Positions 49,431-61,049 of a stretch of DNA of 64,000 nt are shown here, piece after piece. Location of the stretch: NCBI RefSeq assembly GCF_008831285.2, contig NC_045140.1, positions 26,120,131 to 26,184,130 of the forward strand. The letters run 5' to 3'. Every line of letters starts with the position of its first letter. Positions within the stretch are counted from its first letter, which is position 1. Source of the stretch: Nymphaea colorata (lineage: Eukaryota; Streptophyta; Magnoliopsida; Nymphaeales; Nymphaeaceae). The translations under genes and the position numbers were made by a program. Under the pieces are notes generated by a model. That model ran no database searches. It had not been told where the DNA came from and saw only the letters and a list, made by a program, of their open reading frames with translations.

Positions 49431-49510
49431 ACTGGTACTTTATATAATATTATAAAAATCAGTTTCACAAACTGGTACTTTATATAATATTATAAAAATC
49501 AGTTTCACAA
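49431..49510. repeat. Perfect 40-base tandem duplication
   Basis: ACTGGTACTTTATATAATAT followed by TATAAAAATCAGTTTCACAA is present twice in succession with no mismatch. Confidence 0.95.
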
Positions 49511-50174
49511 GTTACACGAGTTAAACAAGCTACACGAATTGATGTTTACATGAATTAAACGAATTAACGCTAAACAAGTTAAATGAGTTAAACAAATTGA
49601 GTTCAATTTTGTGTAGTCAAGTAGAGTTCGACCTGAGCGCTGGAACTGGCCAAATTTGCGGCTCGTGTGGAGCCGTAAGTACGTCAGTGTAATTCATGTC
49701 GTTATGAAACTTTGGCACATTGGAGATTCATGGGAAAAGCTGCGTGCATGTTACAGTCACAAGTTCCAAAGATCATTTTATATTGAAAAATGTTCCTGCA
49801 GAATATACTTTTTAGTTAGATTGACAGGTTAAAAATCAAAATACTTAAAGAAATATGTCTCTTGTTGGTACTAATCATAGTGGTAAACCCAAAGATTCCC
49901 AGTAGGATCTTCGCTGTTAAGTTACTGGGTTACGAGTTATAAATCAAGCGATTCACACCAAAAGTCCAAAACTCACCTGAGACTCGGTTGACTTGGTTCT
50001 GAATCGGCCGAGTGAGGCACAATAGTTTTGTTCGTATTTTTTACTGATGGAGTGCTGTAGTCGACAAAAGTCATTTATACTGACCTGATGTCTTGCCGTC
50101 AGTAATTTTGTGCTCGTCAATATTACAGTATATTGTATACAGCCCAAATGACAGGTACGCACACGCACAAGCAC

Positions 50175-50188
50175 GCACACACACACAC

Positions 50189-50227
<39 letters not shown>
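50175..50227. repeat. (CA)n(TA)n microsatellite
   Basis: A CA run interrupted by G is followed by about 19 TA units. Confidence 0.93.
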
Positions 50228-50229
<2 letters not shown>

Positions 50230-52080
50230 GTTGCTTGTCAATTGACAAGGTCGCTTCCTGGTTTGACATCAAATTGGTATTAGAGTTGAAGTTCTGTCGA
50301 GCATCGTCGTTCGAGGAAAAGAATTGTATTAATTTGTAAAGATTGTTTACTCTACTTTGTTCAAAATCAATTAACTTCAACTAAGTTACGAGTGCATGCA
50401 TTGTTTTTTATTCTTTTACCTTACAAACTCAACTTTTGTGAGTTTGCCATAATAACCCAACTTTTCCAAAGCAAAATATTTTATCGGTGGTGTCACATTC
50501 TTTCGATACAATTTTCCTTTCTTTTCTTTGTCGTTTAATAACTGTATGTGACAAGCATTACGCTTGTAGCATATATTAGATACTTAACTTTTGACTCTAA
50601 ACTGCAATAGTGACGATACCCCATGCTTTATTGTCCCCTCGTTGCTTTTTAATTCTTTCATCTTTTAATTTTTATATTGCATCCTGTCTACTAACTTCTT
50701 TACTGGGGTCCCATGTGAACGACTCTAAAGCTTCACCAGCAAAGGCATTGGATCAACTTTTCCTTTTTTTATTTAAATGCATAAACTTTAATGGAGCTGT
50801 CAATTACATATTTTGGACGATAGGTTTGATGATGATTTATTTGAAAGGAGAAAAGGAGATCATCTGACATGCTTGTTTGCTTTCTTCAGTGCTTGCTTCC
50901 ACTCTTGGCGTCACGTCGGACCCGATTCTGGATCAAGGGTAGAGCTAGGATTTTTTCTAGGGTCGGGCCAAGACGATTTGCGGGCCGGGCCAGGGTCGAG
51001 AATAACCAGGGCCGATTCTGAATCCGATCTTCACTGCCCAAGATCATATCTAATGGATCCACATATTTGGAATCATATCTGAAGTTAAAAATTTTATGTA
51101 TTCAGAGTCACCAAGCACGTTAGACCTGTATTTGAGAGACTCAAATCCAAGCTAATTGACTCTATTTGTTTCAAACTTTTGTAACATTAACTTTTTGTAC
51201 TGCAAAAAGAGAGTACCAATATGCAAGTTTAAGCATAAGGAGGGTGCCACCTCAAAACACACAAAAAGCAGACATGAACTATAGGAAAATAGAGAGAAAG
51301 ATATAGACTTGGGCATTCATTTGGGTGGTGGAATTTTCTCTCGCTTTACCTGAAAGCTAATTGACTCAATGTTGATCATCCTTGATTTTATATTGGTTGG
51401 ATCCAGTTTGTGCCATCACGGGCCAAAATGTTCACTTGGATTTAGTAGTCAAGAAGTTGGAAGTTGAGGATCCAAAGTGTAATATGCACATGCAAACGAT
51501 CGAGGTTTTCTCAACACAGCTCCAAGCATGATCTGTAAAAGTAAGATCCATAAACCCCTAAAAAGCATGAACCTGGGTTCATCTAGAACCAGATCATGCA
51601 AGCGCCTGGTATTGGAACTAACTGTTAACTGTACAAGCACTATCGGCCCAAAAGCTAAACCGAGCGGCATATCTTGAAACAAGAAAAGAATATACTGAGA
51701 GTTACAAAAGGAAAAGAGGAAAAGAAAGGGTTTTTGTTCTACCACTTCCATTTCTTCAACCATCGCATAGAGTTTGAGATTCCCCTTTTAGTGCTTGTTC
51801 AACATAGAGGTGGAGGCTTTTAGTCAAAATATTATTATTGTCTCATGAATTTGCATTAAAAATTGAAACAAATGTATGAAACACACGAATTTATCTTATT
51901 TTTAAAGCAGAGTTCATAGAACATTAACATAATGTTACTGCTATTAAATAATTCCCTAATGTGTAATAGCGGTTTAGCGGATCCTAACTCACATGAAGCT
52001 TGCTAGGTAAAAATAAAGATTTTGTGTTCTGGATCACAATGACAGTCTATTTCTTTCGGTGTCACGAAGTATGGAGGAAA
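50230..52080. other. Intergenic stretch without a recognised gene
   Basis: A GC-richer patch at 50910-51050 has GGGTCGGGCC/GGGCCAGGGTCG-like degenerate text. ORFs at 50610-51082 (plus) and 51449-51763 (minus) show no domain that I know. Confidence 0.4.
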
Positions 52081-52084
52081 ATTG

Positions 52085-52376
52085 CATGAGAACGGCACGT
52101 ATCTCGTGTCCCGTGTCATTGTGACATAGATGCATTGCATGGAATGGGTGTCGTTGCCGTATCTCGTGTCCCGTGTCATTGTGACATAGATGCATTGCAT
52201 GGAATGGGTGTCGTTACACTTGCATAAGAACGGCACGTATCTCGTGTCCCGTGTCATTGTGACATAGATGCATTGCATGGAATGGGTGTCGTTACACTTG
52301 CATAAGAACGGCACGTATCTCGTGTCCCGTGTCATTGTGACATAGATGCATTGCATGGAATGGCTGTCTTTACACA
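52085..52376. repeat. Minisatellite, four units of 60 or 78 bases
   Basis: The core GTATCTCGTGTCCCGTGTCA with TTGTGACATAGATGCATTGC starts at 52099, 52159, 52237 and 52315, so the spacings are 60, 78 and 78 bases. The 60-base unit lacks 18 bases (around ACACTTGCATAAGAACGGCAC). Units are almost identical. Because all spacings are multiples of three, one minus-strand frame stays open through the whole array. Confidence 0.93.
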
Positions 52377-53151
52377 TTTCACATACGCCTGAAAATTGGA
52401 ATCAATCCAAGTGAGCCGCTGGAAGCAACTAACAACTTTGTAACTCAGTCAACCAGTATTTGACGGGCCCCACTCTAATGTGGAGCCATGGGTGTGGTGG
52501 GTCCCACGGATTTCTTGCGGCGAGAGATCGGGACCATCGATTTTCTCAAATGGACGGTGATTAGAAGTACTTTCCAGCTGTCCCTTTTTTCGGCGATTGT
52601 GGTTCAGGCTTTAACTCGCGCGGCTCAAGTCTTTACGTGTCCTCAAAAATTGTGTTTCTTCTCGTTTAATTTCTCCTGCAATTCATCCCTTCCTAGCTCA
52701 AATCAGATGCCCGAGTTAATATTCTTTGTTGAAAGTTATGGATACAATTAGAGAGGGTGATATATAATTCCGTGCTTGCTTCATGATTAAAGAGTTGGAA
52801 TAATTTTAAGGAGATTATAATTAGTCTTTAAGCAAGTGCGTTGTGAAAGCTTTCAGCAGAATGCGGAATATTTGTCTCGCGTCTTTCAGATGTCCGATTC
52901 TCGAAACGAGAGAGAAGGAGAAGACGAAATTTAGCAGAGAGACAGAAACGATCGGAAAAAGCAGTCCTTGTGTATTCTCATCTCAACCATAAGATTAAGA
53001 GGTTCTCTCCTTGCTGAGCTACCAACATATTATAATCAATATACGGTAATAGTAATAAGCAAGAGAGAGGGGTGCAATTCCAGTCCTCTTCTCGGTTTAT
53101 AAGGGGTTGTTTTAAGTGATGGTGGGAGTGAAAGAGATGAGTTCAGTTGTT

Positions 53152-53625
53152 TTAAGTGATTAATGAGGAGGGAATCTGGTTGAGCATCCCCTCGCTGAAA
53201 TGGCAGGAAGAGTTGCAGGAGAATTCACTGAGGTCGCGGAGCGCGAGGATCCGGCGCAGCTCGGCCAGCTTCTGGGAGAGGTCGGCGTGCTCGGAGCGGA
53301 GGCGGCAGGAGTCGAGGAGGATCTGGTGGTGGAGGTAGGTGAGCACGCCGAGCCGGTTAACCATCTGCCGCTTCTCCAGGCGGAGCCGGTTCACCAGGCA
53401 GCGCAGCTCGTCGAGGTGCCTCTGCTTCCTCATCCGAGACCGTCTCGCCGATTCCCGATTCGATATCATTCGTCGCCTTTTCCGCTCGTCGATTTCCGAG
53501 ACGGGTTGGCCGCTTCCGACCGCTACGCGGCCCGGTCGGCCCTTATGGAGGTTGGCTCTCGCCGGTTGCTGTTGGTCCTGGGAAACCGCTGGCAGTTTGC
53601 CGGCAAGGTCGTCGGGAAGAAACAT
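53152..53625 (-). CDS. Small bZIP transcription factor
   Basis: An intronless plant bZIP of 157 residues that would bind ACGT-core sites in the nucleus as a dimer. The basic region spans residues 47-66, with ERKRRRMISNRESARRSR and the invariant N56-x7-R64. R64-x9-L74 leads to an unusually long zipper of seven heptads: L74, L81, M88, L95, I102, L109, L116. The short length, lack of introns and MISNRESARRSR match plant group S (bZIP1/11/44/53-like) and the closely related small bZIPs. The exact subgroup is uncertain. No sucrose-control upstream peptide could be recognised in the leader. The frame is open upstream to 53937, but that codon is GTG, so the ATG at 53625 (MFLPDD) is taken as the start. 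A TATA-like motif about 185 bases upstream supports this. Two long antisense ORFs over the gene are shadows of its GC-rich sequence. Confidence 0.94.
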   Translation of the reverse strand: MFLPDDLAGKLPAVSQDQQQPARANLHKGRPGRVAVGSGQPVSEIDERKRRRMISNRESARRSRMRKQRHLDELRCLVNRLRLEKRQMVNRLGVLTYLHHQILLDSCRLRSEHADLSQKLAELRRILALRDLSEFSCNSSCHFSEGMLNQIPSSLIT

Positions 53626-53807
53626 CGCCGGCCAGAAGGAAGCAAAAAGGTTGCCAGAACCACAACGAAAATCAAGCCAAATTTTAGAAAACGAAAAGGA
53701 CAAAAAGGAGGGGACTACTATAGAGACGGGGAAGAAAACAACTGAAGGGAGAAGAGAGCGGAGGAGGGAAGGAGAGGGAAAGGGAAGGGAAGAGTCGAGG
53801 GGGTCGA

Positions 53808-53815
53808 ATATTTGT
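53808..53815 (-). promoter_or_regulatory. TATA-like box of the bZIP gene
   Basis: The minus strand reads CTACAAATATT about 185 bases before the ATG. The stretch between is a pyrimidine-rich leader (TCTTCCCTTCCCTTTCCCTC), typical of plant 5' UTRs. Confidence 0.4.
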
Positions 53816-53934
53816 AGGCGAACGCGGGGGAGGCATGGTCGGTGGTGTGGGGCCCACCTCCTAGACACGGAGGAAAAAAAAGTGGGCCCCCGCGCTCGCT
53901 CTAGAGAAGGAGAGAGGTGGGGTCCACGTTTCTC

Positions 53935-53940
53935 CACGTG
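53935..53940. promoter_or_regulatory. G-box CACGTG upstream of the bZIP gene
   Basis: A perfect CACGTG lies about 120 bases upstream of the TATA-like box. G-boxes are bound by bZIP and bHLH factors; autoregulation is possible but not shown. Confidence 0.5.
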
Positions 53941-54764
53941 GTCCCCGGTGCCGAGTCAGCATGCACTTCCACATGGTTGAGGTAATGGACGCCGAACGGG
54001 GTGGGTCCCACCGTTGGGTTGCGGGAAAAGAAGGAAGGGGGAAGATAGCTTAACGACGAAGTAACTGTTCTGTTTGGTCAATGACGGCCAACCGGATCCA
54101 AACCCATCTCGCCATACACAGTGGATCCGGGCTCCGGAAGTCAGCTTTTGATTTTATTCGGGTCCGGGTCACAGCGGTTCAAAACAAGACAGTCGAAACG
54201 TTGTCCCGTAGCACAAGAACCGAATGGAGCGAGATTTGATCCGTATTCTCGACCCGACTGGTCTATAGATTGATTAAACCACAAGAGCCCAATTCCGAGT
54301 TGGTCATCTTCTTAATAAAGCGAGGCGGGCTGATAGGAACTCTTGGAAGTGAAGTGCGAAAAAGGTGCATCTTAGGGATGAGTCGGTATGAAAATGACTT
54401 GACCAACGATTTCCTTTCGTGATAGTGCCAGAAACGGTCAGAGGTCAAGAGTTCGAAATCAGAGGGCATCTCGACCAACTAATAGACTTGATTCGATTCA
54501 ATCCACTGCTGAGCTAGCACTGGCTCCACTACTGGGGAGGGCTTCGGGCGGCTTCTACTTATCTGTAGAGCAAATGACTATTAATATTCAATCTTTAATA
54601 AAAAAAGATAACATGGAAATTTTGAACTAGTGGAATCATTAATAAATCGATACTAAGGAACAACGAGGCGTCTAGAAAAGGGGTCAATGCATGATTATGG
54701 TAGACTTGAGTTCGGCACATGAGAATAGTTGGTAGACTTGAGTTCTAGAAGTCTTCATATATAG

Positions 54765-54848
54765 AAATGGCTTATATCAATCCATATAGTCTTCATATTT
54801 GCTTATATATATATATCTGAAGACGATATGGATTGATATAAGCCATTT
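54765..54848. repeat. Foldback with 31-base arms and 22-base loop
   Basis: The left arm (54765-54795) runs AAATGGCTTATATCAATCCA and on to TCTTCA. The right arm (54818-54848) is its reverse complement with a single mismatch. The loop is AT-rich (TATTTGCTTATATATATATATC). The RNA of either strand would form a near-perfect hairpin. It could be a miRNA-type or other small-RNA precursor, or a minimal MITE. No flanking target-site duplication was seen. Confidence 0.85.
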
Positions 54849-54859
54849 GATCAATTTAA

Positions 54860-57780
54860 TTAATGATTAACAAAGTATAAAATGCGAAGTTACATTTTCA
54901 GAAAGGTCAGCATCAACTTTACTTTAGTTTAATTTAAAAAGTAAGTCTGGCCGACAAATTGTTAACCATTTACCAAAATTAATTAACTAAGCAACGTAAT
55001 CTACCTAGCTACATAGCCTTCATAATTAAGTGCATAGATTCCATTTACTCTCTCTCTAATATACGGAAGGTAGGATGAGTTTTGGTGAAGGATCAGAAAA
55101 AGGGAGAATTGGTTCAATTTATATTGCATGGTTTGCACACAGTGTTTGTTTTCCTCCTTTTGCTTCTTGATTCATGTTGATCCACCAGACCATTTTGAAG
55201 TTCAGAAAAAGATTTCGGCCTCTGGTTGAATGAAACCCAAAAACACATGCGAAAATGAACGTGGTGAGGAAAGCGATCGAGCAGCTTCCCTTCAGAAAAT
55301 CCAATGAACAACTTGTCCCGTCACCGACTTTTCTTGTTTTTCCTTTCTCTTCTTTCCTCCTTTTCCTCAACAACTTTTTCTGCCCCGCACCACGATAAGG
55401 ACTTGGTCTGCACATTTAAGTCCAGTTTTAACAAAATCCCCACGAAATCATCAATAACGTTATGCAAATATAAAAGTAGGAGGCCAACATATGGTGATTA
55501 AGAACTACATATGTACGTGATATATATAAGCAGCATGTGTACAATATTACATCTAACAAATTATTTTACAGCTTTTTGTTCTTTACACGTTTAAGTGTAT
55601 AGTTACACTTAAAATGTTAAGAAAAAGTAATAAAAATTCAATGTTTTACCTCATGAAACCTGACGTAGGATTAATTTTGAAAAAAATGCATATGAAAACG
55701 ATTCCCTCTTGATCAATGGGCTATTAGCTTCAGATTCCATCGGAAGCGAGCTTCCTTCGCTAAAGAGGCATGCATCATAAAGAGGAAATCACACTTCCCG
55801 TTCTGTTTATTTCTTTTTGGGGCCCATTAGCACTTCTAATTGATCATTCTCATTTTCTACTTTTTGCTCTATTTATAAATTGCGTTCTCTTCACACTATG
55901 AGGTGTTATGTCATTGAATGAGAAGTTTGTTTCTAGTTTGTTCAGTGCTCGTTTCCTCAATATGCTAAGGAATTTACCTCCCATTTACATTTGGCCAGCC
56001 ACTTACTTAATCGCGAAGAGTAACTCTCAGGTTTCTTCATAAATTTAGGGTTTCATCCCTTTTTGTTGAATGAAATAGGATGAGTCGAAACAGCCTTTTT
56101 TAAAAAGTAATTTTTTTAATATGTCAATTAGGAAAATGATTATTTGTTCTTTTTCATCTTTCCAATAACATTTTCATTATTGAAACCACTACATATAACC
56201 AGCTTTAGGTCACAAACTTGCCAGCTGCGCTGAAGTTGTTCGTGGTGAAGTGTTGTCACTTAATTGGTGTTATTCTCAAAGCCGCCCGGCCTACCCAATT
56301 AATGGAGTCCTTCTGGCCTGCATGATAAATTTTTCTACCTATATTTTAATCCTTACTCACATGCAATTCATTACTTTCAATGCCATAAATCATGAGAAAA
56401 GTGACTCTGGAAGCAGGGCTGACGGTTGACATCTGCCTGCGAAGCAAGTGAGTAAAGGAGAAAAGGCAGGTATCCGTAGAGCGTTGTTTTTTTTTTTTGG
56501 TTTTCTGCAGCAGAAAATCCTACTCCAAAGCTCCCTTTCTTATTGTTGGATCCTTTTTGGGAAGTGCAGTCTGGTGATGATCAGATAGAGTTGGAGTCAA
56601 CTTATCAACCATTTCATTTATCCCACTTTACTTCCTCCAGACGCAAATGATCTTGACTTGATTCGAATGATCGATTGATAGCAAAAAAAAAAAAAAAAAA
56701 ACAACAACGAAGCTATGTAGCTACCATCCATATCAGATTGTCTTTGTAATCTCATTGCTTATCACCTGATTTTAGATAAGATCACACAGATCACATAGAA
56801 AGATAGAATCACTCGTTGGGGTGTGATTGAGCTTGATGAAAGTTCAGAGAAGTCGAGGAGTTCAACATGATCGGTGAAATCTTCATCTATGTCCACAGAC
56901 GTCGACCTCAGTTTCAATCCTGTGTGGATGTTCATTATATATTCGCCTCTACAATATTGACTGTCGCTCCTCATGTCAAGGAGTTGCTATAACCATTATT
57001 TTTCACCACAATTAAGGGCAGGAGGTTTCACATTTACAGTGCTGGGATCTCTTGCTATATCAGGTCTCTTCTCGATAACGATAGATCCACATTTATCCTT
57101 GGTAACTGGTGCATCACTATTTCTTCTTATTCTGTCTTGCATTTCAGCATATCTCCATGACATGCTAATGATCCATTAACTTTACCCTTGCAGTAGCGCT
57201 GCCATATTCAGGGGCGTGTCGACAAGAACACTAACAAAGTATTTCATGAGTCTGTCCAATCTTTATGACAGATCAATAAAAGATTAATTATGTTAGTATA
57301 AACCTATTGCTAAATTCTTTGTTAGCAGGCATTTGGTAATAAGAACACGACATTAGAAAAGATTCATAAAACACTAATGCAGTATTCCTGCTATATATAA
57401 AAGGCTGCTGCAATTCTTGACTATGGCCTTTATCATTGTGATGCAGAGATGAAGTAAAACTTTTAGAGTTGCTAAAGTAACACGGAAGTGGAGCACCAAA
57501 GTGAGACTGTAGCAGGCAGAGGTTGATCTTGCTTGGCCCACAAGGATCTTGGGCGACAAAAACTGGCGTAAGGGGATCGAATCAACGAGAATCTGTCAAC
57601 CACTAACCCCACAACCCCTGAGGAAGCCATTGCTTCCATACTCTTCCTTTCCAAAAACAACAATTTACAAAAAGACAGACAAAATTTAGTTTGTTTATTA
57701 ATGATTTTTTCAGAAACTATAGGAGGGGCCAAATGGCCACATATTAAGACGGTAGAAAATATTTAAGCGAATTAATTTAG
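54860..57780. other. Intergenic stretch without a secure gene
   Basis: An A20 run lies at about 56682-56701. Two ATG-started minus ORFs (56762-56974, and 57639-57472 beginning MEAMASSGVVG, which resembles a plastid transit peptide) could be exons of an unrecognised gene. No consistent splice model was found. A plus ORF at 56973-57179 has a hydrophobic stretch but no known motif. Confidence 0.35.
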
Positions 57781-57786
57781 TTAAGC

Positions 57787-57955
57787 ATCATAAGGAGCGG
57801 ATGCAGGTGTGGGCACTTGTCGATACAAATCAGAAAAAAAAAATGTTTATTTTCATGTTAATATTTCAAGACAGTTTTTCTGGTTTACATGTTGATGCCC
57901 ATTAAAAATTTATAACTGGTACCCCTTAACTAAAATTTTCTAACTCCTTCCCCTG
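57787..57955. mobile_element. Short element with GGAGCGGATGCAGG / AAAATTTTCTAACTCC ends
   Basis: The ends are imperfect versions of the GGCGGAGCCAGAAATTTT motif on one side and a GTGTGGGCACTTG motif on the other. Other probable copies are at 58455-58606 (minus, end GGCGGAGGCAGAAATTTT), 60715-60838 and 24123 onward. It is about 160 bases with no ORF. I infer a non-autonomous repeat family. Confidence 0.45.
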
Positions 57956-58074
57956 AGTCAAGCTGAGGCAAGCACCTACAAGGGTCTAATCAAGCTGGGA
58001 ATTAGTTCTTAATCATACTCAGCTTGCCTAAATATGATAAGGAGCTGAGTGCTGCTTGCGGAGCCCCACTTGAT

Positions 58075-58076
58075 GC

Positions 58077-58113
<37 letters not shown>

Positions 58114-58120
58114 TATATAT
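58075..58120. repeat. (CT)n(CA)n(TA)n microsatellite
   Basis: About 12 CT units, about 8 CA units and 4 AT units follow in succession. Confidence 0.93.
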
Positions 58121-58454
58121 TGGATGTGGCCGAGGCCTTCGTCTAGGACAATTCTTCAGATCTTCATGTCTGAAAACTTATGAAGAAACTTCTTGCTATA
58201 TGTTTGAGAGTTATTTCATAGGAAGCACACGTACACGAAAGTTCTCACCTAATTTCATCTGCTTTTTGAGCATTTGCCTTCATCCGCAAGCTAGTTTTAG
58301 ATAAAAATCTATACAAAATTGTACTTAAGAGATGTACTCCTGACCAGTATTAAATTACTCCTTCAACTCAAGGATCTAACTAGGTCAAGCTCCTAACCAG
58401 GTGAAGGCAGCAGCACCCAAGAAAGCAAGTTACAGTACACAAACCAGTGGAAGA

Positions 58455-58606
58455 GCCACATGTGGTCGGGTGCCACAGTACCTTTATTTTTAGATTGCTG
58501 CCTTCAAATTATATTTGACTGTTTATATATATTGGTGTCCCTCTAAGCATCAAAGTTTTGGATTAGTGCCGGCCCTCCAGCCAAAATTTCTGCCTCCGCC
58601 ATTTAC
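58455..58606. mobile_element. Second copy of the GGCGGAGCCA-end element
   Basis: Read on the minus strand it starts ATGGCGGAGGCAGAAATTTT and GGCTGGAGGGCC. It ends near a GTGGCACCCGACCACATG motif. It resembles the element at 57787 in ends and size. Confidence 0.4.
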
Positions 58607-60714
58607 TCAAAGGTATCCTATTACCAGTGCAGATACATGTAAGCATATCATACTTGCGTTAATTTAATGAGGTAGGATACTCATCCATATTCCAAATACA
58701 CAAGAAGCAGAAAATCCTTCTGGTAATCCTGCACAAGTAAGTAACCCTTTGCTTTTCCTATACCAATGGAGGCACAAGGTCATACATAAAATCTCAACCA
58801 GTCATTGCTAGACAGATATAAATTTGCAAACCAACAATCAAGTAATAAGAAACTGATAGCTTGCACGCTTGCACAAACACCACTTTGTCTTCCTATGGAA
58901 TTGGCTTCTGTGAAAGACAAACTGAGAGTTCCACATGATCCCATATTTTGATAAGCCACCTGTGCTTGTCCCAAGCCATAAATGGACATAAAGGAGAGAG
59001 AACCCTTTCCTATAAGCTGGTAACACTCCTTTGCCAGTGTGGAGGACCCTTTTTTCTGCTCTGGTGAAACTCCAGCCACTGCATGTGCTTTGTTTTTCTT
59101 GCTGCATGCTTTTTGAGTTCCAAGCAATGCAGCGACCACTTGTCTGCACTTTGGCCCTATGCACCTATCCATTCAAAGTTCCCTTTATCATTTTGGGATC
59201 AAAGGAGGAAAGGTCTTGGGATGCTTCAAAAGGAAGCAATCAGTGCTAGCTTTGGGAACATGCAAACATGGATGAAGAAGGAGAAAGTACTGGAAAGGCA
59301 TGTCAAGATAATCATCATATTTGTGGCTAAGCTTTTAAGGTTGGGAATTATAAAAAAAAACAGATAACCTAGATTAAACAACAAGCTTACTCAAATTCAA
59401 CAGAGTCGGATTTATGTAACTCAGACTTGACTTATTTATAAGCTTGAGTTTTTAGTTAAGCTCGTTCTCGAATCCTGTACAAGAAGTCGGATTAATTAAC
59501 CAAGCGAGTTTGAATCAGGCTCCAGTTGACTCAACTTAGTGCACAGTCTTGAACACAATTGCTCGAAAAAGGGCAGGAGGTCGCGTGTTCGGACCCAACA
59601 TATGTTCCACTTAGACTTGGATTTGGATTTAAAAAAATGCATATTAAGTCCAGATCCCATTTTCGATGAACAAAGCGTGACTGCAAATTAATCGAACACT
59701 TCAAACTGAGGAGGGGTTGGTCGCAGGCAACAGCAACATGCAGATAGGGCCGGCCATCACCTGCCACATCGAAAAGTTGAAGGCTCCAAACTCAATGGCT
59801 CCAAGCATGTGAGCCTTGTCCAATTGAATGAGACTGATCTGAAATATTCTTTCCCTCTAATCAACTACGAAAATGTACTTTTATATGTTTACGCTGTCCG
59901 CTTTTATATATATATATAGACACGAGTTAGTTTTGAAATTAATTTTGTCTAAAAAAATGGATAATAATTAAAATTTGACTTTGAAAAGATGGTAACATAT
60001 ATATATATATATATATATGAGATTATTAATCATCGATTAAGTTGAACAAATAACAGTTTCATATACAAAACATTAATCGATTAAGTTAATCAAATAAGTC
60101 ATAGTTAGTGCATGTACATCTTAAATGACCAAATAGTTAGTGAATATGGTGCTCATACTAATTTAGCATGCATATTCTGAAAGCTAAGCGTGTACGTGGA
60201 TGGCCTTTTTTCATATTTTTATGTGAAATATTATATAAGGAGCTGCCCGGTTCCTCACTCTTAAATAAAGGGAGCAAACACAATAGGCATTTTTTTTTTC
60301 CAATGAAAAGATTTGGTTATAAGGAGGTAGGCTCCCACCCTTTGTTTTTGCAAAAATGAAAAAACGAAGGAAATTCGCTTTCAAAAGACGGACAGGCAGG
60401 GAAGCCGAGGATGACACCTTGACAGTTTTCAAAGGCGGCGAGAGAAAAATGTAGAAAGGTATAAGGTTGAATACCTAAATCAAGTGTATAGCCGGAGCTT
60501 TTCTTCTAGTGCTACTTTCAAGGTTTGGTCATACATACATAAAAGCTGGTGTGCTCATAAAAAAAATTTCTGTTCAATGACTTGAAAATAAAGTATGAAA
60601 ATTAAAAAATTGCAAGTTATGCTCACATCAAACTTGAACTCAAGTGTTCCTCAGCCAAAAAATTTTGGCTCTGGAACTAAGGAGAGCATTATGTTCTTAG
60701 ACCATTTGTTTCAC

Positions 60715-61018
60715 AGGTAATGGTGGAGCTACAAATTTTTTGTTATGGGGCATTATGTATTAATACCTTGGGCTGTCTTGAGCTGGCGTGAGCAGACGCT
60801 CACGCCAGCCCCACGCTGGCTCCGCTACTACTATAAGCAGTTGAGTTTCTTTCTCATGCGTGTGGAATGCCCATAATTTTAATTTTATGAAAAGAAAAAC
60901 GAAATCCGAAGCCGGTACAAGTACGAACAAACTTGAAATTAAGCAGACAAAAACGTGGAGCTATCTTACGCTGGCGTGGGCAGGCACCCACGCCAGCCCC
61001 ACGTTAGCTCTGCTACTG
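60715..61018. repeat. GGCGGAGCCA-end element with two GC-rich hairpins
   Basis: It begins GTGGAGCTACAAATTTTTT. The segment at 60783-60838 holds CTGGCGTGAGC-AGAC-GCTCACGCCAG followed by CCCCACGCTGGCTCCGCTACTA. A close copy at 60970-61018 holds CTGGCGTGGG-CAGGCA-CCCACGCCAG followed by CCCCACGTTAGCTCTGCTACT. Both hairpin stems are intact (11 and 10 pairs) although bases inside them differ in compensating pairs. Confidence 0.6.
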
Positions 61019-61049
61019 TTCACAAGTTTAAAATATCCAATTCTCTTTT

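Noticed and set aside
52003-52377. 124-codon ORF through the minisatellite
   Set aside because: The open frame is explained by repeat units whose lengths are multiples of three; there is no evidence of expression.
53626-53937. N-terminal extension of the bZIP frame
   Set aside because: It begins at GTG, has low-complexity Ser/Pro/Phe content and covers a TATA-like box and pyrimidine-rich leader, so it reads as promoter and 5' UTR.
53200-53980. Two long plus-strand ORFs (181 and 213 codons) over the bZIP gene
   Set aside because: They are antisense shadows of GC-rich bZIP sequence and have no motif of their own.
58780-59172. 130-codon ATG-started ORF on minus
   Set aside because: No domain is recognised, a second overlapping frame is almost as long, and there is no promoter or splice support. 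It is left as unproven.
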